From Phallusia mammillata (Eukaryota; Chordata; Ascidiacea; Phlebobranchia; Ascidiidae), in NCBI GenBank assembly GCA_003260075.1, contig QLIY01000355.1, positions 1 to 64,000 of the forward strand: 64,000 nucleotides of DNA, in the 5' to 3' direction. The position numbers and the translations under genes are program-made. Shown here piece after piece: positions 48,801 to 61,631 of the stretch (the stretch's first letter is position 1; every line of letters starts with the position of its first letter). The notes beneath the pieces are model-generated. The model ran no database searches. It was not told the origin of the DNA and saw only the letters and a list, made by a program, of their open reading frames with translations.

Positions 48801-51800
48801 TGTTTTTTCACAACTAGGGCTAAAAAGTAAAATTATTTTATGTTGTGTTTACTGTTTGGTACCTGAATCGCATTCAATATGACTTGGGGAGTTACACACA
48901 ATACATCAGTGTTGCCCAATTTGAAATAAAGGTCTTCTTCAGAGCGACCATGCATGCAGTCAATTCTATGCAACAAATTATTATTTTTGACATGTTGTAA
49001 ATCTATAAGTGTAAAACATTTGGGGAAGTTCAGAGGACAACTATACATAAAATTAAACATATCATGTTGAATAATTGGATGAAAAATTTTTAGCACTTGA
49101 AATCCAAAACTTGCAAAGTATGTACACAAGACATGACAGTTCATATTATTATCAACATTCTCACAAGCAGTCGCTGTTCCCAAGATATTGTTCAAACTTT
49201 TCCATTTGTTGAGTAACAAGGGCAACACTGGGTGCAAAAAATACAACTTTACATCTGTGCTTTCTTTTAATGTTTCTTGAGGGCCTATCTAGTGTCCTCT
49301 TTATCAAGTGAGCAGCTATCAATGTCTTTCCACTTCCTGTATACCCACAACATAAATGTTTAAAGATAAACTGAAATTCTAATAATTTCCTTTAAAAAAT
49401 AATTTATACCTGGGAGAGCAAATACTATAGTACTTTCCCTGCCAGAGACTTTCTTTAGGAGTTCCTTTTGATAACTTCTGAGGGGAATTTCATTGATTGA
49501 TTTTTCAAGTAAATGAACTGTTGATGTTGGATGTTGAGTAGGGGCCGCAACACTTGGTTGGTCATCTAGGGTGTTTCTAGGTATATTTGTTTCTGGACTG
49601 AGGACTGACTGCAAATAACAATATTAAGTGCAAATAAACATTTCCAAAAAAACACATAAAACTTACTTTAGGTTTTGTAGGCAGTTGTGTTTCCAACAAC
49701 TCGGGTTGGTTTTCTACCTGAAGTACATGTTATACAAAACATAAATTATAATGAAAAGAAAAAATAAACAGAACCATACTTTTAACAAAGAAGTAGGGGG
49801 TTCATTTACTTGCACTGTGGAAATGCTTTCAACAATATCTGTATCTTCAGAGCCTTGTGAAACAAGAAACAATGTTAGGATTTAAGTTGCACAGTATGTA
49901 CATGTCAGCAAAAAATTGTAAAAAATAATGCAAACTTTTTTCTTTTCTTTATTCATTGTATTTATTGGACTGTAAGCCACTGATAAAGTTTTTATCCTAC
50001 AGTTTGTGATAAATCGTATTACTATGAATAAATAGTATGCAACATCAGCATATGTTTTAACACCTTACAACTAAAGGTTTCTATAATCAAGGGCAGGTAA
50101 GAATCAATTAAATACAGTATTTGTTTCACTTATCAGAAAGTATTACTGTGATACACAAACCAGATGTTTCATTTAAAGTGCATTAAATTTAAATTAGCCT
50201 AATAAGCACAGTTTTAGGCTAGACTATTTGCTGTTTAGCAAAAATTCAAGACTAACCAAACTGAAAAAGTCTTCCCAAAGCATCAGCAATCAAGCCATAT
50301 CCTTCAGACTTTCTTAATTTGTTTTCTTTGGTATGTATCCAAAACCTTTTTTTCCATTCTGGATCTTTTTTGGGAAGCACTTCAAAAATTTCCCACAAAC
50401 CAAAAGTATTGCCACGCTGTTCAACAACTGCATGAAGTTGGTGCCTGAAAAAATCGTTTGTTAACTTAAACATATTGTATCTTTGTGGGACAAATAATAA
50501 TAAATAACAAACCACCATGACCATATCTGACATGTTTCGTACAAATATATTTAACACATTATATCAAGGCACTTGGAGAAATGCAAATAAGCACAGCAAG
50601 TAAAAAGAATGTATTAAAAAAGCCTCCTTCTAAAAAAGAACCAATTTGTTTTATGTTTAGTATTTTTGAACTCAAATTCATTACTGGAATTAGCTTCAAA
50701 AGCTACAATAACTTACAATAAAATAAAGACCAACAAATATAGATTACAGTCTGTGTTTATTAGGTTATTAGTTAATAAGCGAAGTTTTAAAATGAAAGTT
50801 ATTCTTATGTACCATTCATGATCAGGAAACAAACTTCTGAGATCATACAGAAAATCCATTGAATTTATAAAATGCAACTTTGGAGAAAGTTCGTGCATGG
50901 CTTGTTTTAGACGAGGTAAGTCTTCAAAATGGGATATGTACTCTGTGAGATCTGGTACACTGATATCTTCAAATATCAGTTTATGCAACCAATTTTGACC
51001 TAAATAATTAAAAATTGTTTGTAACAACGGAAAATTAACAAAACCCCCTACTGCTTCCATTTTAGTCACCTTCACATGATTTAAGTCCTTCTACAAACTC
51101 AGTGTAAATATCTTCATTATTCGATCCAAGTATGATTTTCATGAACTCTTGAGCCTGCAGATGGCCATCAATGTTTCTTAGTTGACGAAACTCTTAAAAA
51201 ATGGAACAGATTTTAAAGTTGCTTTACAATTACCTAAAACATCAAATCAGTAGAAAATATATATACTACATGTAAGTTTATGTTTCAAATCACTAGTTTG
51301 GTGAAAAACAACATTGGAATGGAAAAGTAAGATCAGCAACAGCAAATGGAAAATAAATACTAACAGGTATACATTCTACAGCAGAGTTTTTGAATAAATC
51401 CATACTTGATTACATTCATAGCAAAAATACAAAACATATTTATGTGGATAATTGCAGTTGCTATAAAACAACAGGTGAAAACTAGCTGTAAAAAATCTGA
51501 CAACAATACAATTACTTTTGAAAAATATCAATTTCTTGCTACACAAAATTTTTGTTCGAAACAAAACTTTGCTTGTTCACTGTTGTGGGTGTTTGCTGTG
51601 GAGGACATAACAAACCCTAATGTGTTTTATTTGAATGATTTATATTACACTGTTAAACTGGTGCAGTACCCTCTATTTTATTACTCAAAAATTAAGCATT
51701 TGGAAGCATAATAATACGCCATGATGACTAAGTACTTTGCCCAACTGCCAAGGTTGTGGGTTTTAATCCTGGCTTGGCCATTTGTTTGAGCAAACAAACT

Positions 51801-52310
51801 AAAGCAGTTGCAGTTGCCCTCGCCCTGACTTAAAAAAATCAAACAAAAAATGATTTCACCAACATGTGGCTCCACAGGGGACTCATATATTGCATGTCAA
51901 CAATGGCCAACGACAAAAACGAAACAAGCCTATGCCTAGTCTGCCAAGCCTCTATAGGTAAATTTTAACTTTCTGGACCTTTAATAAAATGTACCCAATC
52001 AGGACTATTGTGTTTGGTTTGCAATTAAGTAGTACTTCTATTATCTCACGATTCCCTAGCTTTGCAAGGGCTCAGCACAGGCTTGTATAGTTTTACATGG
52101 CACATTTCACTCAAGGTGTGTCACCAAATTTGTAATTTAGTGCAAAACAGCTAAGCTAAAGATTTGATAAAAAAAGATAAAAGCAATAAAAAGATTGTGT
52201 CGACCACCTTTCCGAAACGACGGCATTCTTTCTGCAACTTCCAACGGACTTAAAAAGTTTTCTAACAGTGGTTGCCAATGATGTAAGCATGCTTTCAGTT
52301 TCTCATCCAT
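42559..52310 (-). CDS. RIG-I-like receptor C
   Basis: 21-exon model, about 1005 aa: 52310-52208, 51192-51070, 50999-50813, 50444-50257, 49853-49780, 49717-49667, 49608-49410, 49336-49165, 48965-48863, 48764-48621, 48401-48236, 48172-48077, 47781-47621, 47209-47065, 47003-46846 (second allele 46540-46383), 46791-46707 (second allele 46327-46243), 45800-45630, 45060-44903, 44737-44589 (second allele 43750-43602), 44231-44187 (second allele 43240-43196), 43036-42559. It has a CARD-like N-terminus (FVEGLKSCE; FGLWEIFEVLPKKDPEW), a linker, then a helicase with SYQ, ALPGSGKT, FDECHH, LTATLGIG, GEGIDV and QQRGR, and a CTD with CRKC and CVTC. Exon sizes and phases follow receptors A and B, so the three arose by tandem duplication. 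By family it is a cytosolic dsRNA sensor. The start Met is followed by DEK as in B. Confidence 0.9.
43041..44930. repeat. Large allelic overlap (about 0.9 kb) in receptor C
   Basis: About 43041-44020 and 44031-44930 are near-identical copies on either side of a 10-base G run at 44021-44030. Each holds the 45-nt exon, the 149-nt CRKC exon and part of the 158-nt exon. Intron sequence is as similar as exon sequence, with several indels. Confidence 0.8.
45141..45561. mobile_element. hAT-type MITE in receptor C intron
   Basis: This 421-bp element has ends CAGTTGGTTTCAAAC and, inverted, GTTTTGGATCCGCTG. The flanks AGTTAAAC (45133-45140) and GGTTAAAC (45562-45569) agree at 7 of 8. It is related internally to the element at 18554-18941. 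Confidence 0.7.
46140..47008. repeat. Allelic overlap duplicating two receptor C exons
   Basis: The 158-nt and 85-nt exons with the intron between them occur twice, on either side of the G run at 46548-46557. The intron is about as similar as the exons. The 158-nt exon differs at 8 bases and 4 residues between copies. Confidence 0.8.
47218..47455. repeat. Allelic overlap in receptor C intron 13
   Basis: About 113 bases repeat almost exactly on either side of the G run at 47331-47340. Confidence 0.75.
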
Positions 52311-53774
52311 TATGTACGAACGTTATTGACACTGCAACCAATAAACGTCGGTAAGTGATTAGCGAAACTACAGACGCGAAATAGGGGGTTTTCCCCAACC
52401 ACAAAACTCGTCACAGCGCTTAAAATTTCCATTTATGGCTTTGTAAAGTATAGTGTTTTGGGTAGTTTAATAATTATAATGAAAGTTCGAACACTTGTAT
52501 AGTATAATGCATAGTATCATTGGCGAAACACACATATCAAAACCCCTTTACCTTTTTTTTCTTTTGTTCACTATGTGTTTTACTGTTAATTATATTAACT
52601 ATTGGCGTTGGCTTGTAAGGGCAATAGGGGGCATTTGCCTTCCCTCTGGAAATTTATTTTACCTTAAATTTACCATTTGGTGGAAAAACGTAATGAAAGA
52701 AAAAGTATCAGACTCAAAAAAGTGAGGGAAAGAAAGTCAGTGAGTATTTACTATCTAAACAAGGGAGTTTAACGATGTTTGGCTTGTGGGGGCGGCCGTT
52801 TGGTTTTGTTGCACACATGTGGCCCGCTACGATTGTGTAGACTGGGGCCAGTGTGTTCCCACTGTCCAGTGTGTTTCCCAGTTCCGACTCCAGAGCGTAA
52901 AGTGCGGAGAGTAGAGTAGAGTTCACTCTAGTGCGTAGAGTTCGTAGTGTAGAGTAGAGAGTGTGGAGTGTGCACAGTAGATTCGTGACTCCAGAACGAA
53001 GAGTGTCTAGACTAGAGTGTTTTATTAAACGAAACGCAACACCTTACATAGCGCAAAACACGTGGTACGAAATTCAGCAGGGAACACTAAATCACTTCCC
53101 CAACGCACAAACACGAAATTTACATACGCTATACGTTTAACACATACGCTATACGTTTAAATGACTTTGGGTAATTTTAGAAGTTTATGATTGTAAATCA
53201 AATGCTTTCGCATGTCAACCACTACAGGCTTATTAATACACGCTGGTCCTGTTTCCTTTTTATACAGTATCTGGCGTTTTGTATGTAGGTGCTAAGTTTT
53301 GCCCCCTCTTGCAAAGTTTGGCATGCTATTTACCTATTATAATACTATACTGCTGAAGTTTTATGCGGGCCTTCCATCGTTTTTCAGATCCCAATTTAAG
53401 TCTCAAACTTCGTACAACTGCTATGTTATGCCGAGTTTAAAATCAGGTCACAAGTTTTGCCAAAGATTGTCCGAACCCGGACTAAACCTGACCCGACTAA
53501 CCACTCTGCTGCGCTTTGCAGAGCATTTACGAAAAACAAGTGTTTAAACCTAAAAACTAAAAAAGTCAGTCTGCGGTTGGTCTCCACTTCAAGACATCAG
53601 TACCAACAATATTTGAAGGACAAAAATATTTAGTGAAGCCGATGGCCTAAAGTACGATTTCTATTTTTGCTCCGACAAATTTCCCTGTCTGCAGAAAATT
53701 TTATTGAAATGGTTTTGTGTGTGGTCTAAGTTTGAACAGGTCGTTTCTTTAATGCACGTTTAATTCACTACACA
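52311..53774. other. Divergent upstream region of receptor C and the 53775 gene
   Basis: No gene is supported. Visible structure: a purine-biased tract of AGAGTAG-like units (about 52885-53020) and a perfect 18-bp tandem repeat containing CATACGCTATACGTTTAA (about 53124-53160). Both promoters should lie here. Confidence 0.45.
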
Positions 53775-56700
53775 ATGCAAGCAACTTCGCCGGGCAGACG
53801 CCCAGTATTTTCCTACACAAAGATCTCAACTAAGCCACCGTTCACAACTATTGCAGAGCAAAATTATTGGTAAGTTTTGATTTCATATGTATTACGATTA
53901 CGTTAGCAAAATCCAAAATGTAAATCTGTGTGATATGTTTTTTAATATCCAGGAACAACCACACAACATTTATTTATGGTACAATTACTGGCTATCTGTA
54001 ATGCACTTCGGATATGTATATGGTAGAAGCAAACTTTGTACTTTAGAGAAACAAAAGCCAAAAGCATTAAAACTTAAAAATGAAATGTCATTTGTCATTG
54101 ACACAATTGCAACATCAATCTGAGTTAGCTTTTTAAATATGTTTTTTACTGTGTGAATTAACAGGGCACATCCAGCTTCAAATCCTGCATTAAATTCAAT
54201 GAAAGACAAGACATATTTATCTTACAAGCGTCGCCCTAAAAGTTCAGGCCTATCAGGTCAGTTTTAAAATGCACTGACTATTATTTAAGCTGTTAAATAA
54301 ACTGCAACACTGTTTTGCAAACTATTTATTTTAAAAAAGATATCAATGTTTTGGTGACATGTAAACTGCCAACCATAAACTTAAACCTAGTATTTGTATA
54401 CCTTTTCAATGTTTCTACACAAACAGGTCCTAATCACATTCCAGAACGAATTCAAAGACCCAAGTCCAGTTATATACCAAGTGACAATGAGATTTGTGGT
54501 AGGCTAGTTGTTTTTTTGGAAATCAATTTTATTTATTTTTTTAAATTTGCTTAATGAAAAAAAATATTTTAGTGATAACATTGTTCAGCAAAAAAAGTGA
54601 CAGTAATAGCATACAGAAATGGTTGCCTTACAAACATTTATACAAAGTTTATCTGAAAAATGACAATGGCTCTATATTTGTTTAGTAAAAGGTGACAGAT
54701 ACCTTCATGGGCCAACCTTAACACCAGACCAACATCTTTCTCACCAGTCAACCAATGATTCTGGGTATTTTTGCAAACATTTACACATATTTGCAAATTA
54801 ATTTGTTTCTTAACCATTTTGTGCATTTAAAAAGTAGAACAGAACCAATGCTAACATTTGAATTATTCTTTATGACTTGAAACAAATTTTTAAAAAAATC
54901 GCTGATATCTTTCCTTTTGAGATATGTACTGTTTTTTTTTTTCTAAAATCTATTTTTATGTTTATTTTGCATTGTGGTGTTTTTCTTACTCGTTGTTTGT
55001 TTTATGTGTAGGTAAATTTCAAATTTAAAGATTTTGTTTATAGATCTTCCACAAGATGTCCAACTCCAGACTATATGAAAAACATTTACGATGAATACTC
55101 AGATAATTTTTGTGAGGTAAGCTTCTTATGACGTAATTAATGTTTCAAGAATTAGAAAGAATGTTTCAGTCAGTAACTAACGCTTACATTCTACACTTTT
55201 CTACAGCACTTGCTTTTGAGAAGGCCACTTTACAAGTCTTTGCCAAGTATTTTATCTAATGATGATGCACCAAGTGAATTTGGTTCTCAACAAAAACCAG
55301 TATCTTCCAGAGAGTCACCAAACTGCACAGAAAAAGACCCCTTATTGAAGTTGATTCATGCGGAGACAGTGGGAGAAATAAAACCAACTGAAACTATTAA
55401 TCCTTCCAAGGACATTCCTCTTTGTAAATTGGAAAAAACAAAAGTGGCAATTGATATTACATTGTGTGATAGCAAAGGTTGCATAATTGGGACTGATCCT
55501 GGTCCGCTGCCATCACCGGAATCTGAAGAATTGGAATTATTTTGTGAACAAACAAATCAATCATTACTTGATGATGATTTCCGTATAAATACCCCACCAG
55601 GTTCACCAAGGTATTAGTGTTTGGTATAAAGATTTTTTGCTGGTTTGTTTGAAATGTTATTACAAATAAATTTTCAGTTTCACACACTATGATAAAACGT
55701 ATCAGCAAGTAAAATACAGAACTAAAATGTAATCATGTTTTGAGTATATGTTAACAAAAATCCATTGTTTCCAAATTAAATGTGTTCAATGAAACAACTG
55801 ATTTTGTCTATTTATAAAATCAAATTTGGTTATCTAAGTTTGAAATGAAGCACATGGTTGTCTAATAGGTTGAACTATTTTGTTTTTAATTTGCTAGTTT
55901 TGTTTTCGTAAATTTTATGTTAGGCATCTCTCAATCCAAATTTTGTCTAATTTGATTGTTATGTCCTTAATTTGACACAAGCATGAAAAATACCAAACTG
56001 ATTTGCAGGGTTAAAATTATCGGTACGCGAAACAAGCGTCGCCCTTCCCGTCACAACAAGCGCAGACCGCGCAATACTTCGAAACGACGAACCTTCGAGC
56101 CATCGACGGTGGCTATCGACTACACCGATGCCTTCAACAATGGCTCAACCGAAGCGCCCACTTCAAAAACGACAGAAAACAATACGAGTTCGTTTGTTTT
56201 GGCTTCTTGGTTTTGCTGTTGCCAATATATAGAGTACACTGAGGTTTGAAGCGTAGCGTGCTGTAACCAATCAATAGGAACATATTAAAACGCGACCTGG
56301 GTTTTCGTTGATGATTTTAATTAGTTTTTAACCAAGTTTCCGCTGAATAGCTTCATAAATGCAAGAACTGGATAGTTACTTTGTTTGTGTTAAAGAAAGG
56401 GTGGTGTAAAAGCTGTGTTTTGGTTTGAGATTTCAATCACACTATACTTTATGAATGAAAACTAACTAACTTTAAAAGTTTGCAGTTCTTAAGTAACGAA
56501 CACCCATAAAAACTTTCAACTACCCTCCTTTCAAACAGAAAAATACGACGCAGTTGTTCCTATAAATTTGAAAAACGCCCATATCCAGCGTTAATTGTTA
56601 AGCTTTCACGCTATACAACTAAAGAGTGATCAATGATGTTTCATGTTAGCTTTTCAATTTGCTTATTTTAATCACTTTCTCGGCGATGTATCTTGAGTTT

Positions 56701-59416
56701 TTACGTTTAATAATAATGCACTTGTGCACCAAACCCATATAGATCAGTGATATCATCATTGTTTTACCTTTTGGAGGAGTTCTGTTTAGTACTGTTATAC
56801 AGGTTTTTGCAATGTATATAAACAGGCACTGGCCAAACGTAAAATATAACTCATATATTTAGGGATGTGCCAAAACTCCAAATGTTCTGTTTGGTCGAGC
56901 ACCGAGCATCTCACTTTAATGCTCGGTGCTCGGCCAAACACGCTCGGCGCATTATGACGTCACAAAAAATCCCCTTTCTGCGTTTTAGCTCTACAAGGTC
57001 TCTTACGTCACCGGCGGTGTTTTATTGAGCTCTACATGCCCACAAAGAACGCGTTTTCCCACCATCTAATACATTTGAAAAAGCATTCGTTTTATTTCGT
57101 GGATACCCTTTAGAACACTAGTTACGTATGTTAGCAGGGCATGAATATGCAAATTTAAACGCTCGGGTCAGTTTGTGCAACTGCTCGGCCGAGCACCGAG
57201 CATCAAAAACAGCGATGCTCGGTACCGAGTACTTGAGTTCTGGCTCGGCTCGGCCCATCCCTACATATATTCTTACAGAACAAAAAAGCAGCGATGAGAT
57301 TGTAACACAAATGGCGGCTCTTGGACTTGCGAAACCACTTGATGATGACGACTTACATCTTCTCATGCAGAGAAAAGCAATCCCTAAATTGTTAGTATAA
57401 TGTGTCCTATGCACTTTTTCAAAAAAAAAAAAAAAAACTGAACATGCCCAATTATTCTTCTAATAATGTATATGTAAACCTCGGTCTATCGTCGATAAAG
57501 TTTAAACTTTTGACTTTATGCACCGTTTACTTTAACTGCTAACTATATTGACGATTTAAGCGCTATAGGGGGTTAGATGCGGTTTTAAATCGACTCTTAA
57601 TGAACACACTGATTCTTGATGCATATTGTACTTAAATAAGTGTTTTTACAGTCAACAGAAAAGAAGATATGCGAGTAAGAAAAAGAACTGCACACAAAGC
57701 GTAAGTTTAGCCTAAAAACTAAAGGTTTAACCCGTATATACATACGTGACTCAAGTCTATACAAACGGAGGTAACTGATGTGGCCTTCATATCACTAATG
57801 ATGGCATGAGCATTTGCCGAAACGTTTAAATAATAAAGCATGCCGCTTTTTACGTGTATTTGGGCCGTTTTTTTTCACCATTAAACTTCTGAACAGATCT
57901 GTATATGGTGTTCCATATATACATAGACATTTTCGATGATAAATAATATGCTTCAAGTTAAATTTTAATTAATGATATTTTATTTTTTATTGTCCGGTTT
58001 GACGCTGTGTAGTCACCTGAACATACGTACTTTACCGTTTTTGTTGAAACTCAGGAACCTGATGTGAAAAACAGAAGTCGTAGGATTCCTATTCAAATTA
58101 TATCTGATCCTTTCAAATGCGTTGGAGGGCGTTCAACGCCAACAGACACAATACCAGCCCCACGCCAAGCTTTGTCCGCTCGACCTCTAATTAAGCGCCC
58201 CGGCTCGGAACGTTGGTTACAGCGACCCGAAACTGCAACAACCAACTTTACTCCAAAGTCTGTGGTGAGTGTACAGATTAGTAAGTAAATTGGGGTCACA
58301 TGGTCGAATATTGTGTTTCCCATGTAGGGAATTATTTTTTGTTCTGGCTATGGTGCTTATTTAACTTCTGTGATATAGTATGCTTTTGGGCTCAAAGATA
58401 GTAAGCTACCACGATGTGGATGAAATTTGGACCCATTGCGTGCGTTTAGTTGCAATAGTTGTAGATGTAGTAATTATTACCGTACTTCATATATTTTCTT
58501 TTCAAGTTTCCGACTTGCGAATTTTCGCAGCAATGTGTTGCTATTTGTTGAATGGCTCTGTGGCATTGCAACACTTTCTGGTGTTGTCCGGACATTGGGT
58601 AGTCACAGCTTTGTTGTCAAATTATGCCTGATACTTAGGTCGCCAAAAAGGCTAAAAGCCACTGTTTAAGCACCTGTGAACGTCGTGGACCATTTGAAGT
58701 TATCTGAGTGCCTTTGTACCCACAACCGCCACTTTCTGTTTTTGTTCCACAGACACCGAAGCAGTCATTTTCCAATTCGTCTAAAAGCTCAGGTAAAGTA
58801 ACTAAGGTTCTCTTCAAATCACTGACAGCACTTTGTCATAACAAAACCTCAAATGTGTTTTATTTTCTGCAGACGACTCTTTAAACTCCGACGTTCGCCT
58901 CATACGTGACAAGCTGCTCAAAGTTGGAGTCCGTCTTTCAGGGAAGAAGCTTCAAAGGTAAAAAAGCAAACGCGATTTTTCTTCACAACGAAACATATAC
59001 CATGAAATACTTTGGTTGAACGTCAACTAAGTTTTGCTGTTTAATTTCGGCATAATTTTTGAAGCATGAATGTTTAATATCAACTATAGTTATGTGGTTT
59101 GATTTAGTGAAACATACACACCTTTTTCTGTTTATCCGTTGTTTTTTTCACAAAAATATATTTTGGAAACCTGGAAAAAACGCCAAGGGTTCCATAACAC
59201 AAAAAATGTTAATTAACACTGTATGTATTCAACCATTTGGTTGCATAAGATTTTATTATAACATGACCTTGTGACTTTACACTGCCACTTTTCTGCAGAT
59301 GCCTTCAGTCTCCGCGAGAAAAGGCCCCTGACGATTGCGTCATCCGCCTACGTCATATGTCGTCTTTGTCGCTGCTCAGTGAGCCGAAACGGTGGTTTGA
59401 AGAAGACGGGGATTAG
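53775..59416 (+). CDS. Uncharacterised protein, 12-exon model
   Basis: Exons: 53775-53869, 54165-54256, 54427-54498, 55031-55116, 55207-55610, 56009-56187, 57279-57390, 57652-57700, 58055-58264, 58753-58792, 58873-58957, 59299-59416. The model gives about 513 aa and phases close at every junction. I do not recognise the family. The protein is basic, with Ser/Pro-rich motifs (RRPKSSGL, RPKSSYIPSD), an arginine-rich stretch (NKRRPSRHNKRRPRNTSKRR) and a C-terminus with possible helices (DVRLIRDKLLKVGVRLSGKK, then SLSLLSEPKRWFEEDGD). No signal peptide or membrane segment is seen; nuclear location is a guess from the basic runs. Weak points are the donor of exon 6 (A|GTTCGT) and the acceptor of exon 4 (TTTAAAG), so two separate genes split at about 56.2 kb remain possible. 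A MITE sits 15 bp before exon 7. Confidence 0.55.
56860..57263 (+). mobile_element. hAT-type MITE with perfect target duplication
   Basis: This 404-bp element has ends TAGGGATG and CATCCCTA. The 8-bp duplication CATATATT is perfect (56852-56859 and 57264-57271). The interior has many copies of GCTCGG/CCGAGC in both orientations. The acceptor of the next exon (57279) is only 15 bp past its right end. Confidence 0.88.
57770..57880. repeat. Dispersed repeat, inverse copy of 62840-62955
   Basis: It contains GAGCATTTGCCGAAACGTTT, then AATAATAAAGCATG and ATTTGGGCCGTT. The same parts recur near 62840-62955, there with AACGGCCC and GGGCCGTT at opposite ends like a very short MITE. Confidence 0.5.
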
Positions 59417-61470
59417 GAGACGTCGAAAAACAACATGGAGATTGGAGAGACTTAAAGTTCCGATAAATTTTTCTCTGCTTAACGCTATTGACTTTTTTTA
59501 TATAGCTTTAGGTGTATGGATTGTTGGTATAAGGTGACACTTCTAAATGATTGAGATTTTTAGCCAGTCGTCGCTTTAAAGTTTTGCAAATTACCTGGTT
59601 TGTACACTTTTACAAAGTGGCAGGTAACAAGTTCTTATCAATAACATAAATTCTTTACAGCCTCTAAACGCAGCCAAAGGTTTAGATTCCAAATTTCTGT
59701 ATTTTTGCCTGAAAACGTGTCTGAAACAGATTCTTTTTTGCATTCAATTATCTGCCTACATACCACGCCTTGCCTTTATAACTCTATCATAGCACTACAG
59801 TTACCTATTCATTTACCTGGCCTATTAATCTGTTTACCTATACTGTTTCACGGTTTTACCTTCAAGTTCCTTTCGTTTATTTGTCAGTCATTCAAAATGT
59901 ATACGACGTGAACTGTGACTTGGATTTTCTTTGACGCGTTTCATCTCACTGTGTTGCAATTCGCCAAAACAAGCGGCTACTGTGAAAAAAAATGTCTTGG
60001 TTATATTTCACGGTATAATATGTTAGTAGCCTATAGAGCAGTGGTTCTCAACCTTTCATGCACCGTGGCCCCCTAAAAGTTTTTGTTTGATTTGCACAGT
60101 TTGCACAAAACTACGCTTTAAAATAATAATGGAGAACCGAAGGTTTGCAGCCGTGGACTTTTGGAGACATGACCTTTCAGTATAGGGACCTGATATTTCA
60201 GATACTCTCAGAGAAATTCTAAGGTTAAAAAACATGGACACTCTTTCCTCCATTAGTTATATTTAATTTTGTTATTGTGAGATCAACGCGTTTAACATAT
60301 AAGTGTCTCAATTTCTCAGAACAAAAGATACATCTAGAATCCAATTAAACGTGACTTATATTTCCAAACAACGACTTTGTACTGATAAAAAATGGAGACT
60401 AACTAACCGACTTAGCCTACATGTTTTTTTACTTGTGATCATTAAAACCTACAGTTTGAAGTGCTTCGGACAGTAGGCTACAGCCAATACTTGATTTGCA
60501 GAAACCAACCCATACAAGGCAGTTGCACGGCCGCAAAATCAGTAGCATAATTGTTTCTGCGAGGAAACCAACATCTTTAAGTGTGGGTTGTTTACGTCGA
60601 TTTTTGCCTCTTTCTGCAATTGTTTTGCAGTTAAGGTGGGTCATACCCTTGTCCTGTTAACTGCCATAATACCGGTCGGATCGACACAATTGGCATTGGA
60701 CCATCACTAACGAACATTTCTTGCTCAATGATTCCTATCTCTACCGGTTTTAATCGATAACTTCACTCAAAATAGGTAACAATGGCGAAAACAGCACTGT
60801 TATTGCCAAACTCGATCTCTACAAGCTCGAAGAAAACAAAAAGTGCGGAAACCAATTATTTTTAGTGCGGAAACCAATTACATCCCACTTTAAGGTGTTA
60901 AAATCAATTTTTGGCAGTTGCCTTGTTTTGGAAAACCGTGTTGTCGATTGGACTGCGGTACTTGACCTATATACAGACATAAAAACCTGATATGGATTCG
61001 TACTCGGGACGTCCTGGGTTCAAACCTCTTGAGAATAAAAAACATGTCGTTTAAAGTGTGCTATACTAGTAACTGTTGCTTGTATTAGTTACACAGACAT
61101 AAAAAACTGATCTGGATTTGTACTCGAGACGTCCTTGGTTCAAACCCCTTGAAAAATAAAAAAACATGTTGTTTAAAGTGTGTTGTATTAGTAACTGTTG
61201 TATGTATTTATTCCGGTAAAAAACATTAGCTAAGCGGCAGGGAGTCAGAATTGTTATCCCCCTCCCGCCCTCGATGCGCCATACTTACGTCAGCGCCTAC
61301 GTCACTGAACTAGCAAGTTTGATCGTTCGTTCGAACCGACGGCGTCTACTGATTCTGGCACCAGTGGCAAGAAGGTACCAATTGCACGGTTGAATGCAAT
61401 CACTTGCAGTTGAGCAAACAGCTTCCGAGATTGGTGGTTGTAAGACCTTTTATGTTTATCTAGGTCGAAC
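59417..61470. other. Intergenic region with a tandem repeat
   Basis: No gene is supported. At about 60970-61210 a unit of about 120 bp is repeated twice; each copy carries GACGTCCTGGGTTCAAACC or a variant, which resembles a tRNA T-arm/B-box, so a tRNA-derived SINE is possible. CAGTGGTTCTCAACC at 60040 looks like a hAT end, but I found no partner. Confidence 0.4.
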
Positions 61471-61479
61471 CACTCAGCC

Positions 61480-61487
61480 TATATAAG
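61480..61487 (+). promoter_or_regulatory. TATA box of the fibronectin-module gene
   Basis: TATATAAG lies 145 bp upstream of the predicted start codon at 61632, in a locally less AT-rich stretch. That spacing leaves room for a short 5' UTR. Confidence 0.55.
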
Positions 61488-61631
61488 ACGCTGTGCTGGT
61501 ACTTGGAGTACCCACAGTCTTCAAGTGCTGCTTTCGCAGATAATAGTTCTGCTACTGTTGATCGGTTTGCCCGTAAGCTTACGGTGTAGTATGATTTTAT
61601 TTTTAGGTTGTTAGGATTTGACCAATCGATA

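Noticed and set aside
51720..51850. tRNA-like sequence (GTTGTGGGTTTTAATCCTGGC)
   Set aside because: No cloverleaf or A box could be drawn. At best it is a tRNA-derived SINE fragment.
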